Source: JAVEYA01 sp034003745 (GTDB lineage: Bacteria; Bacillota; Peptococcia; DRI-13; PHAD01). Taken from it: a stretch of DNA of 64,000 nucleotides. Location: assembly GCA_034003745.1 (NCBI GenBank), contig JAVEYA010000001.1, positions 8,674-72,673 on the forward strand, given 5' to 3'. The notes under the pieces are model-generated. The model did no database searches. It had not been told where the DNA came from and worked only from the letters and a program-made list of their open reading frames with translations. Below, one piece after another: positions 42,620 through 54,067 of this stretch. Both the position numbers and the translations under genes were made by a program. Position 1 is the first letter of the stretch. Every line of letters starts with the position of its first letter.

Positions 42620-44446
42620 CTATTTCTCGTCATTAACCTCGTAATCGGCATCCACCACATTATCATCCTGCTGCGGGGCGTCCTGCTGCTGCCCGGCCTC
42701 CGCTCCCGCGGCGCCGGCCTGCTGATACATTTTAGAGGTCAGCGCATGCAGTTCCGTCTGCAGGGTCTCGGTCTTCTGCCGGATGTTTTCCGAATCGCCC
42801 GCCGATACGGCAGCCTGCAAATCTTCCTTCGCCCGGTTGATTTTATCGGTTTCTTCAGCAGAGGCTTTGTCCCCGGCTTCTTTTAAAATCTTTTCCGTCT
42901 GGTAAATAAGGTTGTCGGCCTGGTTTTTGACCTCCGCCTCTTCTTTTTTCTGCTTATCGTCCGAGGCATGCTGTTCCGCTTCCTTGACCATGCGCTCGAT
43001 TTCATCCTTCGCCAGATTGGTGGAGGCGGTAATCGTAATGTTCTGCTGCTTGCCCGTGCCCAAATCCTTGGCCGAGACTTCGAAAATACCGTTGGCGTCG
43101 ATATCGAACTTCACTTCGATTTGCGGAATGCCGCGCGGCGCGGGGGGAATCCCGGTCAGCTGGAATTTGCCCAAGGTCTTGTTATAGGCGGCCATTTCCC
43201 GTTCTCCCTGCAGCACGTGAATCTCCACCGTGGTCTGGTTATCCCCGGCGGTGGAGAAAATCTGGCTCTTGGAAGTGGGAATGGTCGTATTTCTTTCAAT
43301 CAGCCTGGTAAATACGCCGCCTAAAGTTTCAATCCCCAAAGAAAGCGGCGTCACATCCAACAAGAGGACGTCTTTTACTTCGCCGGCCAGCACGCCGGCC
43401 TGAATGGCAGCCCCAACGGCAACGCACTCGTCCGGGTTGATGCCCTTGAAGGGTTCTTTGCCGATAATTTTCTTGATGGCTTCCTGTACCGCCGGGGTGC
43501 GGGTCGAACCGCCCACCAGGAGAACCTTATTGATTTTGGACGGGTCCAATCCGGCGTCTTTTAAGGCTTGGCGCGTAGGTCCCACCGTCGCCTCCACCAG
43601 GTCGGCCGTCAATTCGTCGAATTTGGCGCGGGTCAGGTTGAGGTCCAAATGCAGCGGGCCTTCCGCCGTCGCCGTAATAAAAGGCAGATTGATATTGGAT
43701 GTAACCACCGAAGACAGCTCGTGCTTAGCCTTCTCCGCCGCTTCCCGCAGTCTTTGCAGGGCCATTTTATCATTCTTTAGATCCACACCCGAGGACTTCT
43801 TAAATTCCTCATTCATCCAGTTGACGACCCGCTCGTCGAAATCGTCCCCGCCTAAATTATTATTACCGCTGGTGGCCTTGACTTCGAAGACCCCGTCGCC
43901 TAACTCCAGAATGGAGACGTCGAAAGTGCCGCCGCCTAAGTCAAAAACCAGAATCGTCTGGTCCTCTTCCTTATCAATCCCATAAGCCAGCGCGGCTGCC
44001 GTGGGCTCGTTGATAATGCGCAGGACCTCCAGGCCGGCGATTTTTCCGGCGTCTTTGGTAGCCTGGCGCTGGGAATCGTTAAAATAAGCCGGGACAGTGA
44101 TAACGGCCTGGGTCACTTTTTCCCCCAGGTAGCTTTCCGCATCCGCTTTCAGCTTTTGCAGAATCATTGCGGAAATCTCCTGCGGCGTATAGTGCTTATC
44201 GTCAATTTTCACCTTATAATCGCTGCCCATTTTTCTTTTGATGGATTGCACGGTGCGCTCCGAGTTGGTCACGGCCTGACGTTTGGCTACCTGACCCACC
44301 AGCCTTTCGCCGGTCTTGGAAAAGGCCACAACCGAGGGCGTTGTCCTGTTGCCTTCCGAATTGGCGATGACCACCGGCTCACCGCCTTCAATCACTGCCA
44401 CGCATGAATTTGTCGTACCCAAATCTATTCCAATTACTTTCGCCAT
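42620..44446 (-). CDS. dnaK: Chaperone protein DnaK
   Basis: A 608-residue Hsp70. Start [20 protein letters not shown], signatures [15 protein letters not shown] and [16 protein letters not shown], linker [17 protein letters not shown], and an acidic, Gln-rich tail. Nucleotide-binding domain to about residue 360. SD GGAGGGAACG. It belongs to the hrcA-cpn-grpE-dnaK-dnaJ operon, 52 bp after grpE. Confidence 0.98.
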   Translation of the reverse strand: MAKVIGIDLGTTNSCVAVIEGGEPVVIANSEGNRTTPSVVAFSKTGERLVGQVAKRQAVTNSERTVQSIKRKMGSDYKVKIDDKHYTPQEISAMILQKLKADAESYLGEKVTQAVITVPAYFNDSQRQATKDAGKIAGLEVLRIINEPTAAALAYGIDKEEDQTILVFDLGGGTFDVSILELGDGVFEVKATSGNNNLGGDDFDERVVNWMNEEFKKSSGVDLKNDKMALQRLREAAEKAKHELSSVVTSNINLPFITATAEGPLHLDLNLTRAKFDELTADLVEATVGPTRQALKDAGLDPSKINKVLLVGGSTRTPAVQEAIKKIIGKEPFKGINPDECVAVGAAIQAGVLAGEVKDVLLLDVTPLSLGIETLGGVFTRLIERNTTIPTSKSQIFSTAGDNQTTVEIHVLQGEREMAAYNKTLGKFQLTGIPPAPRGIPQIEVKFDIDANGIFEVSAKDLGTGKQQNITITASTNLAKDEIERMVKEAEQHASDDKQKKEEAEVKNQADNLIYQTEKILKEAGDKASAEETDKINRAKEDLQAAVSAGDSENIRQKTETLQTELHALTSKMYQQAGAAGAEAGQQQDAPQQDDNVVDADYEVNDEK

Positions 44447-44498
44447 TTAACGTTCCCTCCTAAATCAGTAATTTTCCTTACTTATGTTCATTTCTTGT

Positions 44499-45077
44499 TT
44501 ACTTCTTGGCGACTTTGACCATAGCCGCCCGGAGCAATTTATCCCTGAAAAGATAGCCTTTGCGCAGCACGCCCGTAATCTCGTTATCCGCTTCCCCGTA
44601 TTGGGCCGGCTCACTCATTACCGCCTCGTGCAGCGTGGGGTCAAAACTCTTGCCCAGGTCTTCTACACTGCTTAAGCCCTCGTTTTGCAGCACATCCAGC
44701 AATTGCCGCTGTATCATGACCACGCCGGAGAAAATCCCCTTGACTTCTTCCCCTTGATTCTGCACATTCTCCAAAGCCCGCTCCAGATTATCGAGCACCG
44801 GCAGAAGCTTCTCCATTAAATTCATGGCCCCATAGCGGGTCCAGTCTTCTTTTTCCCGCTGGATCCGTTTTCTGTAATTATCAAAATCAGCCATCAGCCG
44901 GACAACCCTATCGTTGGCTTCCTTCAATTGCATGTCCTTGGAATCTCCCTGCGGTTTTTCCGGAGGCGCGTCGTCCAATCCGGCTTCATCCAATATTTTA
45001 TCAACGATTTCGTCCATTTCTTCCGGCGTAGTTTCGCGGATATCCTCCCGTTCTACATGATGTTTCTTTGCATTCAT
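44499..45077 (-). CDS. grpE: Nucleotide exchange factor GrpE
   Basis: A 192-residue DnaK exchange factor: acidic N-terminus, coiled coil with LMADFDNYRKRIQREKEDW, and the C-terminal beta domain with FDPTLHEAVM and ITGVLRKGYLFRDKLLRAAMVKVAK. Start ATG with GGGTGG upstream. It lies 12 bp after the chaperonin gene. Confidence 0.96.
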   Translation of the reverse strand: MNAKKHHVEREDIRETTPEEMDEIVDKILDEAGLDDAPPEKPQGDSKDMQLKEANDRVVRLMADFDNYRKRIQREKEDWTRYGAMNLMEKLLPVLDNLERALENVQNQGEEVKGIFSGVVMIQRQLLDVLQNEGLSSVEDLGKSFDPTLHEAVMSEPAQYGEADNEITGVLRKGYLFRDKLLRAAMVKVAKK

Positions 45078-45089
45078 TTTATCACCACC

Positions 45090-46655
45090 CTAATATAAAT
45101 CTGTGTGTTCTTGTAATGCTTTGGTTTCTTTCTTCTTGATAATCGTATCAATGCGCAGGATCGCTTCGGCGACCTCGCCGGCTGCCTTCAGCGCATATTT
45201 TTTGACCAAGGCCGGGTCATAGACGCCCAGCTCCGTCAAATCCCGGATTTCTCCACTGTCGGAATCGATCCCCAGGGAGTCCTTACCGCTTTCTACCTGC
45301 GCGGCGGAGACGTCACCCAGCTTTTCCAGCGGATTGAAGCCTGCATTTAAAACTATTTGCGAAAAGGGCGCTTTTAATGCGGCAATGACACAATCCAAAC
45401 CATAGGCCGCCATCCCTTTGGCTTCCCTTCTTAAAGACTCTATCTCGCGGGCTACGGCCAATTCCACCGTGCCGCCGCCGGGGATAATTCCTCCCCGCAC
45501 TGCCGCCTGTACCGCCGAGGCCGCATCTTTGGCAATTCTTTCCCGTTCCCCGGCGACTTCCTCGGTAGAGGCCCCCACCAGGATGGTCGCCTGGGCTTTC
45601 GCACTTCCGCCGATAATGCGGACATGCTCCAGCTTTTCATCGAAGACAGCCTCTTGGGCTTGACCAAAATACTTTTCCAGCTCCGCCGGCGCCTTCTTTA
45701 AGGCGGACTTTTTAAGAAGCTTGGCGCCGCAGTGCTCCGCCGCCCGGCGCAGTTCCTTGTTCATCACCCGGGACAAGACCATAACCCCGGCGTCGGTCAG
45801 AATCTCTTCAGCCCGGTCGTGAACGCCTCGGTCCGCCAGGACAAGGTTCATCCCTAATTGCGCGATTTTTTGGATGTTCTCCTTAAATTCTTCCTGCAGC
45901 AGGATGTACCGGTTGAAACCGGATTCAGTAGTCAGCGCTTCTTCTTCAATTTCTTCCGGCTCCAGCGCGTCGTCTATAATCAAGAGTTTAACCGGGGTAA
46001 GCTGTTTGGGCATTTCCGCATTCAGAGGCTCCTTGCCGATAATTACGCCGGATATCACCTCATTAACTGCGCCAACTTCAGCCTGCACCAGCTCAGAGAG
46101 CTTAAACGTTACTTCTTTTAATTTCTCCGGGCCAATCAACCGGGCTGCTTCAATCACCAATTGGGCAATATCCGTATGGCCCCGCCCTGCTACCAACGCC
46201 ACATCCCATAAGGCCGGATCATTCAGATCGGAGATTTCCCGCTTCTTTTCATCCAGGACTTGCAGGGCCTTAGCAACGCCGGTACGCATTCCTTCAATTA
46301 CTTTTATTACAGGGACGCCTTTTAAAACCTGCGCTACCCCTTCACTGATCAGATGCCCCGCCATAATTGTCGCCGTGGTCGTACCGTCGCCGATTTCCGC
46401 CTGCTGGGCTTTAGCGATATTAATCAGCATACGCGCGGCCGGATGATTCACATCCATCAGCTCCAGAATCGTCACGCCGTCATTGGTGATGACCACGTTC
46501 CCGAACTGGTCGACCAGCATGGTATCCAGACCTTTGGGGCCCAAAGTGCCTTCCACGGCCTGGTTGACCGCCCGGATCGCATTGGCGTTGGTCATTAAAG
46601 CCGCCAACTTTTCATCCACTTCGGAATTTGGCGCGGCCTGTTGTTTAACATTCAC
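45090..46655 (-). CDS. Group III (archaeal thermosome-like) chaperonin
   Basis: A 521-residue TCP-1/Cpn60-family protein nearer to archaeal thermosomes than GroEL. Motifs are [15 protein letters not shown] ([20 protein letters not shown]), [34 protein letters not shown], and [17 protein letters not shown]. The apical domain lacks the GroEL pattern and has a thermosome-like helical segment. Bacterial group III chaperonins such as that of Carboxydothermus hydrogenoformans lie in the dnaK operon, as here. Start GTG overlaps the hrcA stop by 4 bp. No groES is seen; the family uses a built-in lid. Confidence 0.93.
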   Translation of the reverse strand: MNVKQQAAPNSEVDEKLAALMTNANAIRAVNQAVEGTLGPKGLDTMLVDQFGNVVITNDGVTILELMDVNHPAARMLINIAKAQQAEIGDGTTTATIMAGHLISEGVAQVLKGVPVIKVIEGMRTGVAKALQVLDEKKREISDLNDPALWDVALVAGRGHTDIAQLVIEAARLIGPEKLKEVTFKLSELVQAEVGAVNEVISGVIIGKEPLNAEMPKQLTPVKLLIIDDALEPEEIEEEALTTESGFNRYILLQEEFKENIQKIAQLGMNLVLADRGVHDRAEEILTDAGVMVLSRVMNKELRRAAEHCGAKLLKKSALKKAPAELEKYFGQAQEAVFDEKLEHVRIIGGSAKAQATILVGASTEEVAGERERIAKDAASAVQAAVRGGIIPGGGTVELAVAREIESLRREAKGMAAYGLDCVIAALKAPFSQIVLNAGFNPLEKLGDVSAAQVESGKDSLGIDSDSGEIRDLTELGVYDPALVKKYALKAAGEVAEAILRIDTIIKKKETKALQEHTDLY

Positions 46656-47677
46656 AGCTTATTCATTCCTTCCTTTAAGGTAGCTGTTAAAAATTCCACA
46701 ATGCCGACGGCTTTGGAATATTCCATTCGGGTGGGACCCAGGAGGCCCAGCGTCCCAATCAATTTGCCGTTCAGATGATACGTTGCCGTAATCAGGCTGC
46801 AATCTTTCATGACCTCATACCTGTTTTCGGAACCTATTTTGATAATTACGCCATTTTCTTTATCCGGCGACAGCACCTCTTTTAAGGCATTTTTCTCCTC
46901 CAGAAGTTCCAAGAGGGACCTGACCTTTTCAATTTGCTTGAATTCCGGCTGGTTCAGGATGTTCAGCGTGCCCCCCAGAAAAACTTTCTGCGCCTGTTCC
47001 AGCGCCAGCGTATCACTGATTTGTTCCATCAGATAAGACAGGAATTTCATGCGGTCGGCCAGTTTGGCGAATATCGAATTCATCAGGCCGGTCTGCCACT
47101 GTTCCAGCGAGAGACCGCGCAAATTTTCATTCAACAAAGAGGTAAACGCGGCATACTCTTCCTCCCGGATGGATTCCGGCACCTCGATGACCCGGTGTTC
47201 CACATGGCCGTTCTCCAGGACAATCATCAGCACCGCCCGGCCGTTTTCAATCGGCAGGAGCTGAATATGCTTGAGCCGGTGTTTGGCCAGCACAGGCGAT
47301 AAGATCAAGGCTGTATAGTTTGTCAACTCCGAGAGGAGTTTCCCGGTTATCTGAATCAGAGCATCCGTTTCCCGGATACGGTTTAAGAGTTCTCCGCAAA
47401 TCAAATCCCTGGCCTCGTCGGCAACAGGTTCCTTCTGCATCAGGCAGTCCACATAATAGCGGTAGCCCAACTGGGAAGGTACCCGGCCCGCTGAAGTATG
47501 GGGCTGCTCAATCAGGCCCATCTCTTCTAAGTCGGCCATTTCATTACGAACCGTCGCCGGGCTGACGCCCAGGTTGTATTTACGGGCAATCGTGCGTGAG
47601 CCCACAGGATCTGCGGTAGCAATGTAATCCAGGATGATTGCGTGTAAAATCATCCTCTTGCGTTCATCCATCTGCAT
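46652..47677 (-). CDS. hrcA: Heat-inducible transcription repressor HrcA
   Basis: A 341-residue repressor of the CIRCE regulon. N-terminal winged helix ([59 protein letters not shown]) and a GAF-like dimerisation domain. Start ATG with GGAGGTGG upstream. The CIRCE site is 20 bp upstream, so it is self-regulated and controls the whole chaperone operon, including the chaperonin. Confidence 0.97.
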   Translation of the reverse strand: MQMDERKRMILHAIILDYIATADPVGSRTIARKYNLGVSPATVRNEMADLEEMGLIEQPHTSAGRVPSQLGYRYYVDCLMQKEPVADEARDLICGELLNRIRETDALIQITGKLLSELTNYTALILSPVLAKHRLKHIQLLPIENGRAVLMIVLENGHVEHRVIEVPESIREEEYAAFTSLLNENLRGLSLEQWQTGLMNSIFAKLADRMKFLSYLMEQISDTLALEQAQKVFLGGTLNILNQPEFKQIEKVRSLLELLEEKNALKEVLSPDKENGVIIKIGSENRYEVMKDCSLITATYHLNGKLIGTLGLLGPTRMEYSKAVGIVEFLTATLKEGMNKL

Positions 47678-47696
47678 TCTGGGGCCACCTCCCTTG

Positions 47697-47723
47697 TTAG
47701 CACTCTCCTTCTTCGAGTGCTAA
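47697..47723. promoter_or_regulatory. CIRCE operator
   Basis: TTAGCACTC-N9-GAGTGCTAA, a perfect match to the consensus, placed between promoter and hrcA start. Confidence 0.97.
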
Positions 47724-47736
47724 TTATATCTCTTTA

Positions 47737-47765
47737 AAAATATCATTAACCCTTTTTTTTGTCAA
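47737..47765 (-). promoter_or_regulatory. Sigma-A promoter of the hrcA operon
   Basis: TTGACA (47760-47765), 17 bp, TATTTT (47737-47742) on the minus strand, with the start point just before CIRCE. Confidence 0.8.
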
Positions 47766-47785
47766 CGATATAAGGCTATTTTCAT

Positions 47786-47808
47786 TTGGGGACAGGTCTC
47801 TCGTCCCA
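47786..47808. repeat. GGGACA-type palindromic repeat, intergenic copy
   Basis: TGGGGACAGGTCTCTCGTCC continues to CCAT. It is related to the copy inside hemW at 48841-48871 (shared GGGACAGGTC and GTCCCA). Confidence 0.55.
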
Positions 47809-47868
47809 TTTTTATAGGCTCTCTTGTTAAAGGGGAGGCGCCAGGCGAAGCTGATGAAAGGATTCTTA

Positions 47869-49026
47869 TCAAGGCAAAAATTCCATGAAGACTACATTGG
47901 CCAAAAACAGTCCTTTTTTAGTGAGCTTTACCTGCGCGGGCGTTTTCTCAAGCAAGCCGTCCGCATAAAGCTTTTGCAGCGTTTCTCCATAAACGCTTTC
48001 CAGAGACTGCCCAAATTTTTGCCGGAATATTTCTTTATTGACACCCTCTAAAAGCCGCAAGCCCAAAAACATCTGCTCCGCCATCGCCAATCTTTGGTCA
48101 ATTGCTTCCTCCCCGGCGGTGGGTCTTCTTCCCTGGGAAACTTTATCCGCATATACTGCCAAATCCGCCTCGTTAGTGTAACGAACGCCTTGCAGATAGC
48201 CGCTTGCACCCGCGCCCAATCCGATGTATTCGCGGTTTTGCCAGTACAGCGTATTATGCCGGCTCATCCTGCCGGGCTGCGCAAAATTGCTGATTTCATA
48301 ATGATGATAGCCCTGCCGGGTCAGATATTCTATCGTCTCTTCAACCATCCGGCGGGCTGTTTCTTCCGCAGCCTCTTGCAATTCTCCCTTTTGCCGCCGC
48401 ATAAAAAAGGGCGTACCCTCTTCGATATGCAGCTGATACAGGGATAGATGCTCCGGTGAAAGCGCCACCGCAGCCTGCAGATTCTTTTTCCAATCCTTTA
48501 TAGTCTGTCCAGGCAGACCATACATCAAATCCAGGCTGATATTCGTAAAACCGGCTTGCCGGGCCAAGCGGCAAGCTAAAGACACATCCTGGGGCGAATG
48601 AATCCGTCCCAGTGCCTGCAACTCGCCCACAGAAAAGCTCTGTATCCCTATGGATAAGCGGTTAACGCCGCCTTCCTTCAGCCTTTCCAGCTTCTCCCGG
48701 TCTACCGTGCCGGGATTGGCTTCCGCCGTAATTTCCGCGTCAGGGAGAAATACAAACATCTGCTGCAATGACTGCAACAGATGAAATAGCTGCCCGCCCG
48801 CCAAGCAGGTGGGCGTTCCGCCGCCCAGATACAGGCTTTCGTGGGACAGAGGGACAGGTCCCTTGTCCCACTGATATAGCGCGGCTTCTTCCAGCAACAG
48901 CCGGACATAGCGCTCCTGCTCCGCTAAGCGCGCCGTCTCATCTGCCGGCACCACGTAAGAAGTAAAATCACAGTAGGGGCATTTGCGAACGCAGAAAGGA
49001 ATATGCACATAGATCCCCAGGCTCAT
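47869..49026 (-). CDS. hemW: HemW, radical SAM heme chaperone
   Basis: A 385-residue radical SAM protein of the HemN-like family. [20 protein letters not shown] carries the CxxxCxxC cluster motif; [20 protein letters not shown] and [12 protein letters not shown] are conserved. It lacks the HemN extension, so it is more likely the heme chaperone HemW than coproporphyrinogen dehydrogenase. ATG overlaps the lepA stop (ATGA). Unusually, a palindromic repeat (48841-48871) is inserted in frame just before the LGGGTPT motif and encodes [10 protein letters not shown]. Confidence 0.93.
   Translation of the reverse strand: MSLGIYVHIPFCVRKCPYCDFTSYVVPADETARLAEQERYVRLLLEEAALYQWDKGPVPLSHESLYLGGGTPTCLAGGQLFHLLQSLQQMFVFLPDAEITAEANPGTVDREKLERLKEGGVNRLSIGIQSFSVGELQALGRIHSPQDVSLACRLARQAGFTNISLDLMYGLPGQTIKDWKKNLQAAVALSPEHLSLYQLHIEEGTPFFMRRQKGELQEAAEETARRMVEETIEYLTRQGYHHYEISNFAQPGRMSRHNTLYWQNREYIGLGAGASGYLQGVRYTNEADLAVYADKVSQGRRPTAGEEAIDQRLAMAEQMFLGLRLLEGVNKEIFRQKFGQSLESVYGETLQKLYADGLLEKTPAQVKLTKKGLFLANVVFMEFLP
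48841..48871. repeat. GGGACA-type palindromic repeat inside hemW
   Basis: A 31-bp element with outer arms GTGGGACA and TGTCCCAC and inner GGGACAGGTCCC. It is translated in frame. Confidence 0.7.
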
Positions 49027-50825
49027 TTATCTTCCAGACTAAGCACAGCGACAAAGGCTTCCTGCGGGATCTCCACGCTGCCCACCATCTTCATGCGCTT
49101 CTTGCCTTCCTTCTGCTTCTCCAGGAGCTTGCGTTTACGCGTGATGTCGCCGCCGTAGCATTTATCGATAACGTTCTTGCGCAGGGCTTTGATGGATTCC
49201 CGGGCAATGATTTTATTGCCGATGGCCGCCTGTATCGGCACCTCAAACATCTGCCGGGGAATCAGGCTGCGCAGTTTTTCCACCATGGCCCGCCCGCGAT
49301 AATAGGATTTCTCCCGGTGCGCAATGAAGGATAAAGCGTCCACCACCTCGTTGTTCACCAGGATGTCCAGCTTGACCAGGCTCGACTCCTTATAGCCGCT
49401 CAATTCATAATCCAGCGAGGCATACCCGCGTGTGCGCGATTTCAGCGCGTCAAAAAAATCATAAATTATCTCAGCCAGCGGTAGCTCATATTTCAGCATC
49501 ACCCGGTTGGCCGAAAGGTAATCCATATTTTTAAAGACGCCGCGCTTCTCCTGGGCCAGTTCCATGATGCCGCCGACATATTCGCTCGGCGTCATCACCG
49601 TAGCCAGGATATAGGGTTCCTCAATCGTCTCGATTTCCTGTACGGTCGGAAGCTTCGTGGGATTATCTATCTCCAGGGTTTCGCCATTGGTCTTATTCAC
49701 CCGGTACACCACGGAGGGCGCGGTAATCAGCAAATCCAGCGAATACTCCCGCTCCAGACGTTCCCGGATAATCTCCATATGCAAAAGCCCCAAAAAGCCA
49801 CAGCGATAACCAAAGCCCAAAGCCACCGAAGTTTCCGCTTCATAGACTAAGGAGGCGTCGTTCAGCTTCAGTTTTTCCAATGCGTCGCGCAGATTCTCGT
49901 AGTCGCTGGTCTCGATGGGATACAGCCCGCAATAGACCATGGGTTTAACCGTGCGGTAGCCCGGCAGCGGGGTATCCACGATATTATCCGCCGAGGTGAT
50001 AGTATCACCCACCCGGGTATCTTTCACATTCTTGGCGCTGGCCGCCAGAAAACCGACCATACCCGCTGAGAGTTCTTCCACGCCGCGCATCGCGGGTGTA
50101 AATACGCCGACCTCTGTTACGTCGAAGACTTTCCCGGTAGCCATCATTTTAATCTTCATATCTTTGGCGACTTTGCCGTCCACCACGCGCAGATAGGAAA
50201 TGGCGCCTTTATAGGAATCGAAATGAGAATCAAAAATCAGCGCCTTCAGCGGGGCTTCCGGATCCCCCTGGGGCGGCGGAATCTTCGCGATTACAGCTTC
50301 CAGAATCTCTTCAATGCCGACGCCTTCTTTGGCGGAGGCCAAAATAGCCTCGCTGCAGTCCAGTCCGATAACGTCCTCCAGTTCCTGCCTGACCCGCTCC
50401 GGTTCGGCGCTGGGTAAATCGATCTTATTGATGACGGGAATCAATTCCAGATCATGTTCCAGGGCCAGATAAATATTGGCCAGCGTCTGGGCTTCAATCC
50501 CCTGAGAAGCGTCCACCACCAGGATGGCCCCCTCGCAGGCGGCCAGACTCCGCGAGACCTCATAGGTAAAGTCGACATGGCCGGGGGTATCAATCAGATT
50601 CAAAAGATATTCCTGCCCGTTTCTGGCCTGGTAGTTCATGCGGACAGCCTTCAGCTTGATGGTAATGCCGCGTTCCCGTTCCAGATCCATATGGTCTAAG
50701 ACCTGCGACGTCATTTCCCGTGCGGACAAAGCCCCGGTATATTCCAGCAGGCGGTCGGCCAGGGTGGACTTCCCGTGGTCGATATGGGCGATGATGCAAA
50801 AATTACGGATGTTACTCTGACTCAT
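49023..50825 (-). CDS. lepA: Elongation factor 4 (LepA)
   Basis: A 600-residue translational GTPase. G1 [10 protein letters not shown]2 [10 protein letters not shown]3 DTPGHVDF and G4 NKID are present, followed by the LepA-specific C-terminal domain ([20 protein letters not shown]). ATG 50825 has TTGGAGGAG upstream; the frame begins four codons earlier at a TTG within the SD. hemW follows with a 4-bp overlap, as in Bacillus. Confidence 0.97.
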   Translation of the reverse strand: MSQSNIRNFCIIAHIDHGKSTLADRLLEYTGALSAREMTSQVLDHMDLERERGITIKLKAVRMNYQARNGQEYLLNLIDTPGHVDFTYEVSRSLAACEGAILVVDASQGIEAQTLANIYLALEHDLELIPVINKIDLPSAEPERVRQELEDVIGLDCSEAILASAKEGVGIEEILEAVIAKIPPPQGDPEAPLKALIFDSHFDSYKGAISYLRVVDGKVAKDMKIKMMATGKVFDVTEVGVFTPAMRGVEELSAGMVGFLAASAKNVKDTRVGDTITSADNIVDTPLPGYRTVKPMVYCGLYPIETSDYENLRDALEKLKLNDASLVYEAETSVALGFGYRCGFLGLLHMEIIRERLEREYSLDLLITAPSVVYRVNKTNGETLEIDNPTKLPTVQEIETIEEPYILATVMTPSEYVGGIMELAQEKRGVFKNMDYLSANRVMLKYELPLAEIIYDFFDALKSRTRGYASLDYELSGYKESSLVKLDILVNNEVVDALSFIAHREKSYYRGRAMVEKLRSLIPRQMFEVPIQAAIGNKIIARESIKALRKNVIDKCYGGDITRKRKLLEKQKEGKKRMKMVGSVEIPQEAFVAVLSLEDK

Positions 50826-50889
50826 ATACTCCTCCAATGCAGACTGTGGATAAGCACTCCTTGGAGTACTTCTGAAAAGTCCGGTATAT

Positions 50890-52452
50890 TCAATGCCGTG
50901 GTCTTAACTTTCTTAAAAACAGTTTCTTAGCCAGTTCGCTTTCTTCCATTTTCAACAGCAGGGCCAGCCCGATAAAGAGAACGACGCCGACCGCGATGGC
51001 GACCGCTACCTGGATCACCTGGCCGGTTTTCGTACCCACGTCCAGGAAGGCTTCCAGCCAGGCCGCCGTTTGATACGCGGCCAGCCCCATGATCACGGAA
51101 ACACCTGTAGTCTTCAGAAACGAAGCCAGCATTTTTCTGCCGTCAATGGAGCCGATCCGGATCCTTAACACTACCAATAGCCCAATCATGTTGACAATCC
51201 CGGCCAAAGAATAGGCCAGCGCCAGCCCGCCGTGCGCCAGTGAGCCAATCAGCCAGAAATTCAGCGCGATATTAATTAAGATGGTGAGAATCCCCACCGT
51301 CACCGGGGTCCTGGTATCCTGCAGGGCATAAAAGACCCTGTTTAAAAGCTGAATAGCCGAATAGGCAAAAAGACCGATACAGTAGAATAATAAAGCGTAG
51401 GCGGTAGCTTCCGTATCTTCCGGCGTAAAAAGCCCCTGCTGGAACAAGAGCCGGATTACCGGCGTCCGTAAGGCCATCAGGCCGATCGCCGAGGGGATGG
51501 TGATAAAAAGAATCGTCCGTACGCCCAAAGACATGGTTTGCTTAAATTGCTGTTTCTCCTCCCGGGCCGCGTGCCCGGTCAGTGTTGGGAAGACCGCCAC
51601 GGCAATAGCGATGGCAAAGACGCCGATAGGCAGCTGCATAATCCGCTGGGCTGCCCTCAGCGCTGAAATCATTCCCTCCGGCAGCGTGGAACCGAGATTC
51701 TGATTGACGAAAAGATTGAAATGCGTCACCGACAGGCCGATTAAAACGGGCAAAATCAGGGCGCCAATCTTTCTGACGCCGGGATGGTTTAAATCGATGA
51801 CTGGCCGATAGCGCAGGCCTAAACGTATTAAAGCCGGCAGCTGCACCGCGAAATTTAAGGCGGCGCCCGCTACCACGCCGACGGCGAAACCAACAATACC
51901 CAGATAAGGCGACAGCAGGAGGCCGATGGCGATAATCCCGAAGTTATATAAAACCGCGCCCACCGCCGGCGCCATAAACTGCTGATAGGAGTTCAGTATT
52001 CCCATGGAAATGCCGTTTAGCGCCATAAAGAACGTCTGCACAAACATGATCCTGGTCATGCTTACCGTAAGCGCCATATTGACCTCGTCAAAACCGGGAA
52101 CCAGGAGACGAATCAGGGCAGGGGCAAAAATCATCCCGATGGCAATGCCGATCAGCATTAAAATAATTATAATATTAAAAATCGTGCTGGCAACAATCCA
52201 ACCTTCTTTTTCTTTCTTCGTGGCAATCAAAGAGGAAAATACTGGGATAAAGGCCGAGGAGAGCGCCCCCCCTACCAGCAGGTAATACAGGAAATCCGGG
52301 ATGGAAAAGGCTGCGTTATAGGCGTCCGTAAAACTGTTTTGCCCGAAACGGGCATAAATAACCATATCCCGCACATAACCGAGGATGCGGGACAGGACCA
52401 TCGCTATCATTAAAATACCCGCCGCTTGGGCTACCTTTTTCCCTGTGGACAT
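50890..52452 (-). CDS. murJ: Lipid II flippase MurJ
   Basis: A 520-residue MviN/MurJ protein with about 14 TM helices. [40 protein letters not shown] and [12 protein letters not shown] are typical. It moves lipid II across the membrane for peptidoglycan synthesis. SD GCAGGAG. It lies between the unknown 96-residue gene and lepA; in Bacillus this place is taken by small yqxA only. Confidence 0.95.
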   Translation of the reverse strand: MSTGKKVAQAAGILMIAMVLSRILGYVRDMVIYARFGQNSFTDAYNAAFSIPDFLYYLLVGGALSSAFIPVFSSLIATKKEKEGWIVASTIFNIIIILMLIGIAIGMIFAPALIRLLVPGFDEVNMALTVSMTRIMFVQTFFMALNGISMGILNSYQQFMAPAVGAVLYNFGIIAIGLLLSPYLGIVGFAVGVVAGAALNFAVQLPALIRLGLRYRPVIDLNHPGVRKIGALILPVLIGLSVTHFNLFVNQNLGSTLPEGMISALRAAQRIMQLPIGVFAIAIAVAVFPTLTGHAAREEKQQFKQTMSLGVRTILFITIPSAIGLMALRTPVIRLLFQQGLFTPEDTEATAYALLFYCIGLFAYSAIQLLNRVFYALQDTRTPVTVGILTILINIALNFWLIGSLAHGGLALAYSLAGIVNMIGLLVVLRIRIGSIDGRKMLASFLKTTGVSVIMGLAAYQTAAWLEAFLDVGTKTGQVIQVAVAIAVGVVLFIGLALLLKMEESELAKKLFLRKLRPRH

Positions 52453-52493
52453 TTAACACTCCTGCTTATCCAGAATCCGACAATTAGTATAAC

Positions 52494-52784
52494 CTAATTT
52501 ATATTCAGCATGTTTTGCAGATATTCCTTTATTGTTTGCGACTTTATTTCTACAAACGGTCCTATGCCGGAAAAGATATCCACAACACCCCGCGCCTGCT
52601 TATCCAGATTCAGTCCCAGGAACCTGACCTCGATCCCCTCCGGACCCCCCTTAAAAACCAAAGGGTCTTCTCCCGGCCATAAAGTCATCGTCTTCATATT
52701 AAAATTGGTTGCATAAATGCCGCAGCAGATTAAAATCACAGACAGCAGCATGACCAAAATGAGTTTTCTTCTGAAAATGCGCAT
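52494..52784 (-). CDS. Unrecognised small membrane-anchored protein
   Basis: A 96-residue protein with an N-terminal signal-anchor (LILVMLLSVILICCGIYATNF) and a soluble part rich in Gly, Val and Asp (VFKGGPEGIEVRFLGLNLDK and onward). It sits between spoIIP and murJ, where Bacillus has yqxA, a small membrane protein of about 110 residues. Likeness to YqxA is positional only. The function is unknown. Confidence 0.65.
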   Translation of the reverse strand: MRIFRRKLILVMLLSVILICCGIYATNFNMKTMTLWPGEDPLVFKGGPEGIEVRFLGLNLDKQARGVVDIFSGIGPFVEIKSQTIKEYLQNMLNIN

Positions 52785-52879
52785 CGCCTACGCCCCCTTC
52801 TCCATAAATTGCCCGTAATAGAGAGGATTTAAACTTACGGCCTGTCCCTTTGAGCAGACAACCGGTTAAATCAGAAAGC

Positions 52880-52908
52880 TGTCATCCGGAGCTCTGCAAA
52901 GGATGACA
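52880..52908. repeat. Short palindrome related to the TGTCATTCTGAG repeat
   Basis: TGTCATCC and GGATGACA arms with a 13-bp centre. It may be a degenerate or internally deleted copy. The 172-bp gap also holds the spoIIP terminator. Confidence 0.45.
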
Positions 52909-52910
52909 AA

Positions 52911-52938
52911 TAGAAAAGCCGCCCCTGATTCAGGCGGC
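52911..52938 (-). terminator. Terminator after spoIIP
   Basis: GCCGCC and GGCGGC arms (52918-52923, 52933-52938) followed on the minus strand by TTTTCTATTT. Confidence 0.75.
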
Positions 52939-52956
52939 GGCCGGCCCTGCCAATCT

Positions 52957-54033
52957 TTACTGTCCTTCCCTTAGAATGCCGTTCATGATTCCGGCCAGCG
53001 CAGCGGCGGAATTCAGCGCATCTTCTTCTTTATTCAGGTCGCTGCCGAATTCCAGTAAAATCGAACGGGGGTGCAAGTGCTGGTTATAACGGCGTTCTTC
53101 CCGGATGCGGATGGTCTTGATTAATCCCGGATAAAGTTCGTTGGCTTTGGCTTCTACTTTCTGGGCGAAGGTCAGGTTCTGTCTCCAATTCTTATGTTCA
53201 TTTCCGATGACAATCATCACTTTAGCATATTCCTTATCGCCGATTTTCACCAGCGTGTCCGAGCGTGAGGATAATCCTGCGTCCCGGTGGATATCCAGCA
53301 CCAATTGGATGGAAGGATATTTTTTCAGGAGCTGCTGCACCGTATTTAAAGAATTGTTGTAGGCCTTGGCAAAATCGGGATAATCATGGATCACGTCGCA
53401 ATAATAGGTCTTCACGCCATATTTGTTCTCCAACTGCTGCGAAAAATATCGTGATACTCTGGCCACGCCGGCATTCTTCCCTTCAAACTTGGAGGCCCCA
53501 TCCGTCGGTTTATACGATTCGGCGTTATGCGTGGTATAAATCAGGACCGCAGGGTCCCCGCTCAAATTCGAAGGATAGGACGGCTCTTCCGGAATCAGCC
53601 ATTCTCTCAGCCCTTCTTCCTGGCCCGGCAAATAATAATCCTCCTCTCCTACTTCAGGAGGTTCCACTACAGGCGCAGCAGCCAGGAAGGAAGCCAGTGC
53701 AGCTTGATGGTGGAGCAGATTTAACTCCGTACCGATGATGCTCATCGGGTTTTGAGCGTCAAAACCGGTAATACTGTAAATAAACTGAGCGGCCCAATAT
53801 TCCGGCAACCCCGTCAGTCCCCCGTCAGGTCCGTTTGGGCCCAAAGGCAGGGCCTCCTTCACAATGGCATCGCAACTGTTATCCGGATTAACCATAGCAT
53901 ATACCGTTTTGATGTTGGCAGACGAACCGGTCAGCGACGAGAACCCTATGAACAGCACAATCAGCAGAATGGGCAGGACAAACTTAATTTGACCTATATG
54001 AATCATTTTTTGTCTTCTTCGCAAAAACAACAT
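52957..54033 (-). CDS. spoIIP: Stage II sporulation protein P
   Basis: A 358-residue cell-wall amidase/endopeptidase of the engulfment complex (with SpoIID and SpoIIM). N-terminal TM (KFVLPILLIVLFIGFSSL), then the SpoIIP domain from about 160: VLIYTTHNAESYKPTDGASK, VLDIHRDAG and ILLEFGSDLNKEEDA. ATG 54033 has GGAGGATGGGGAAGC upstream. A sigma-E-like promoter precedes it. gpr, its usual neighbour, is absent. Confidence 0.96.
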   Translation of the reverse strand: MLFLRRRQKMIHIGQIKFVLPILLIVLFIGFSSLTGSSANIKTVYAMVNPDNSCDAIVKEALPLGPNGPDGGLTGLPEYWAAQFIYSITGFDAQNPMSIIGTELNLLHHQAALASFLAAAPVVEPPEVGEEDYYLPGQEEGLREWLIPEEPSYPSNLSGDPAVLIYTTHNAESYKPTDGASKFEGKNAGVARVSRYFSQQLENKYGVKTYYCDVIHDYPDFAKAYNNSLNTVQQLLKKYPSIQLVLDIHRDAGLSSRSDTLVKIGDKEYAKVMIVIGNEHKNWRQNLTFAQKVEAKANELYPGLIKTIRIREERRYNQHLHPRSILLEFGSDLNKEEDALNSAAALAGIMNGILREGQ

Positions 54034-54067
54034 GCTTCCCCATCCTCCACATCAGACCCTAATCTCT

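Noticed and set aside
48841..48871. hemW as a pseudogene
   Set aside because: The inserted repeat keeps the frame and all radical SAM motifs remain.
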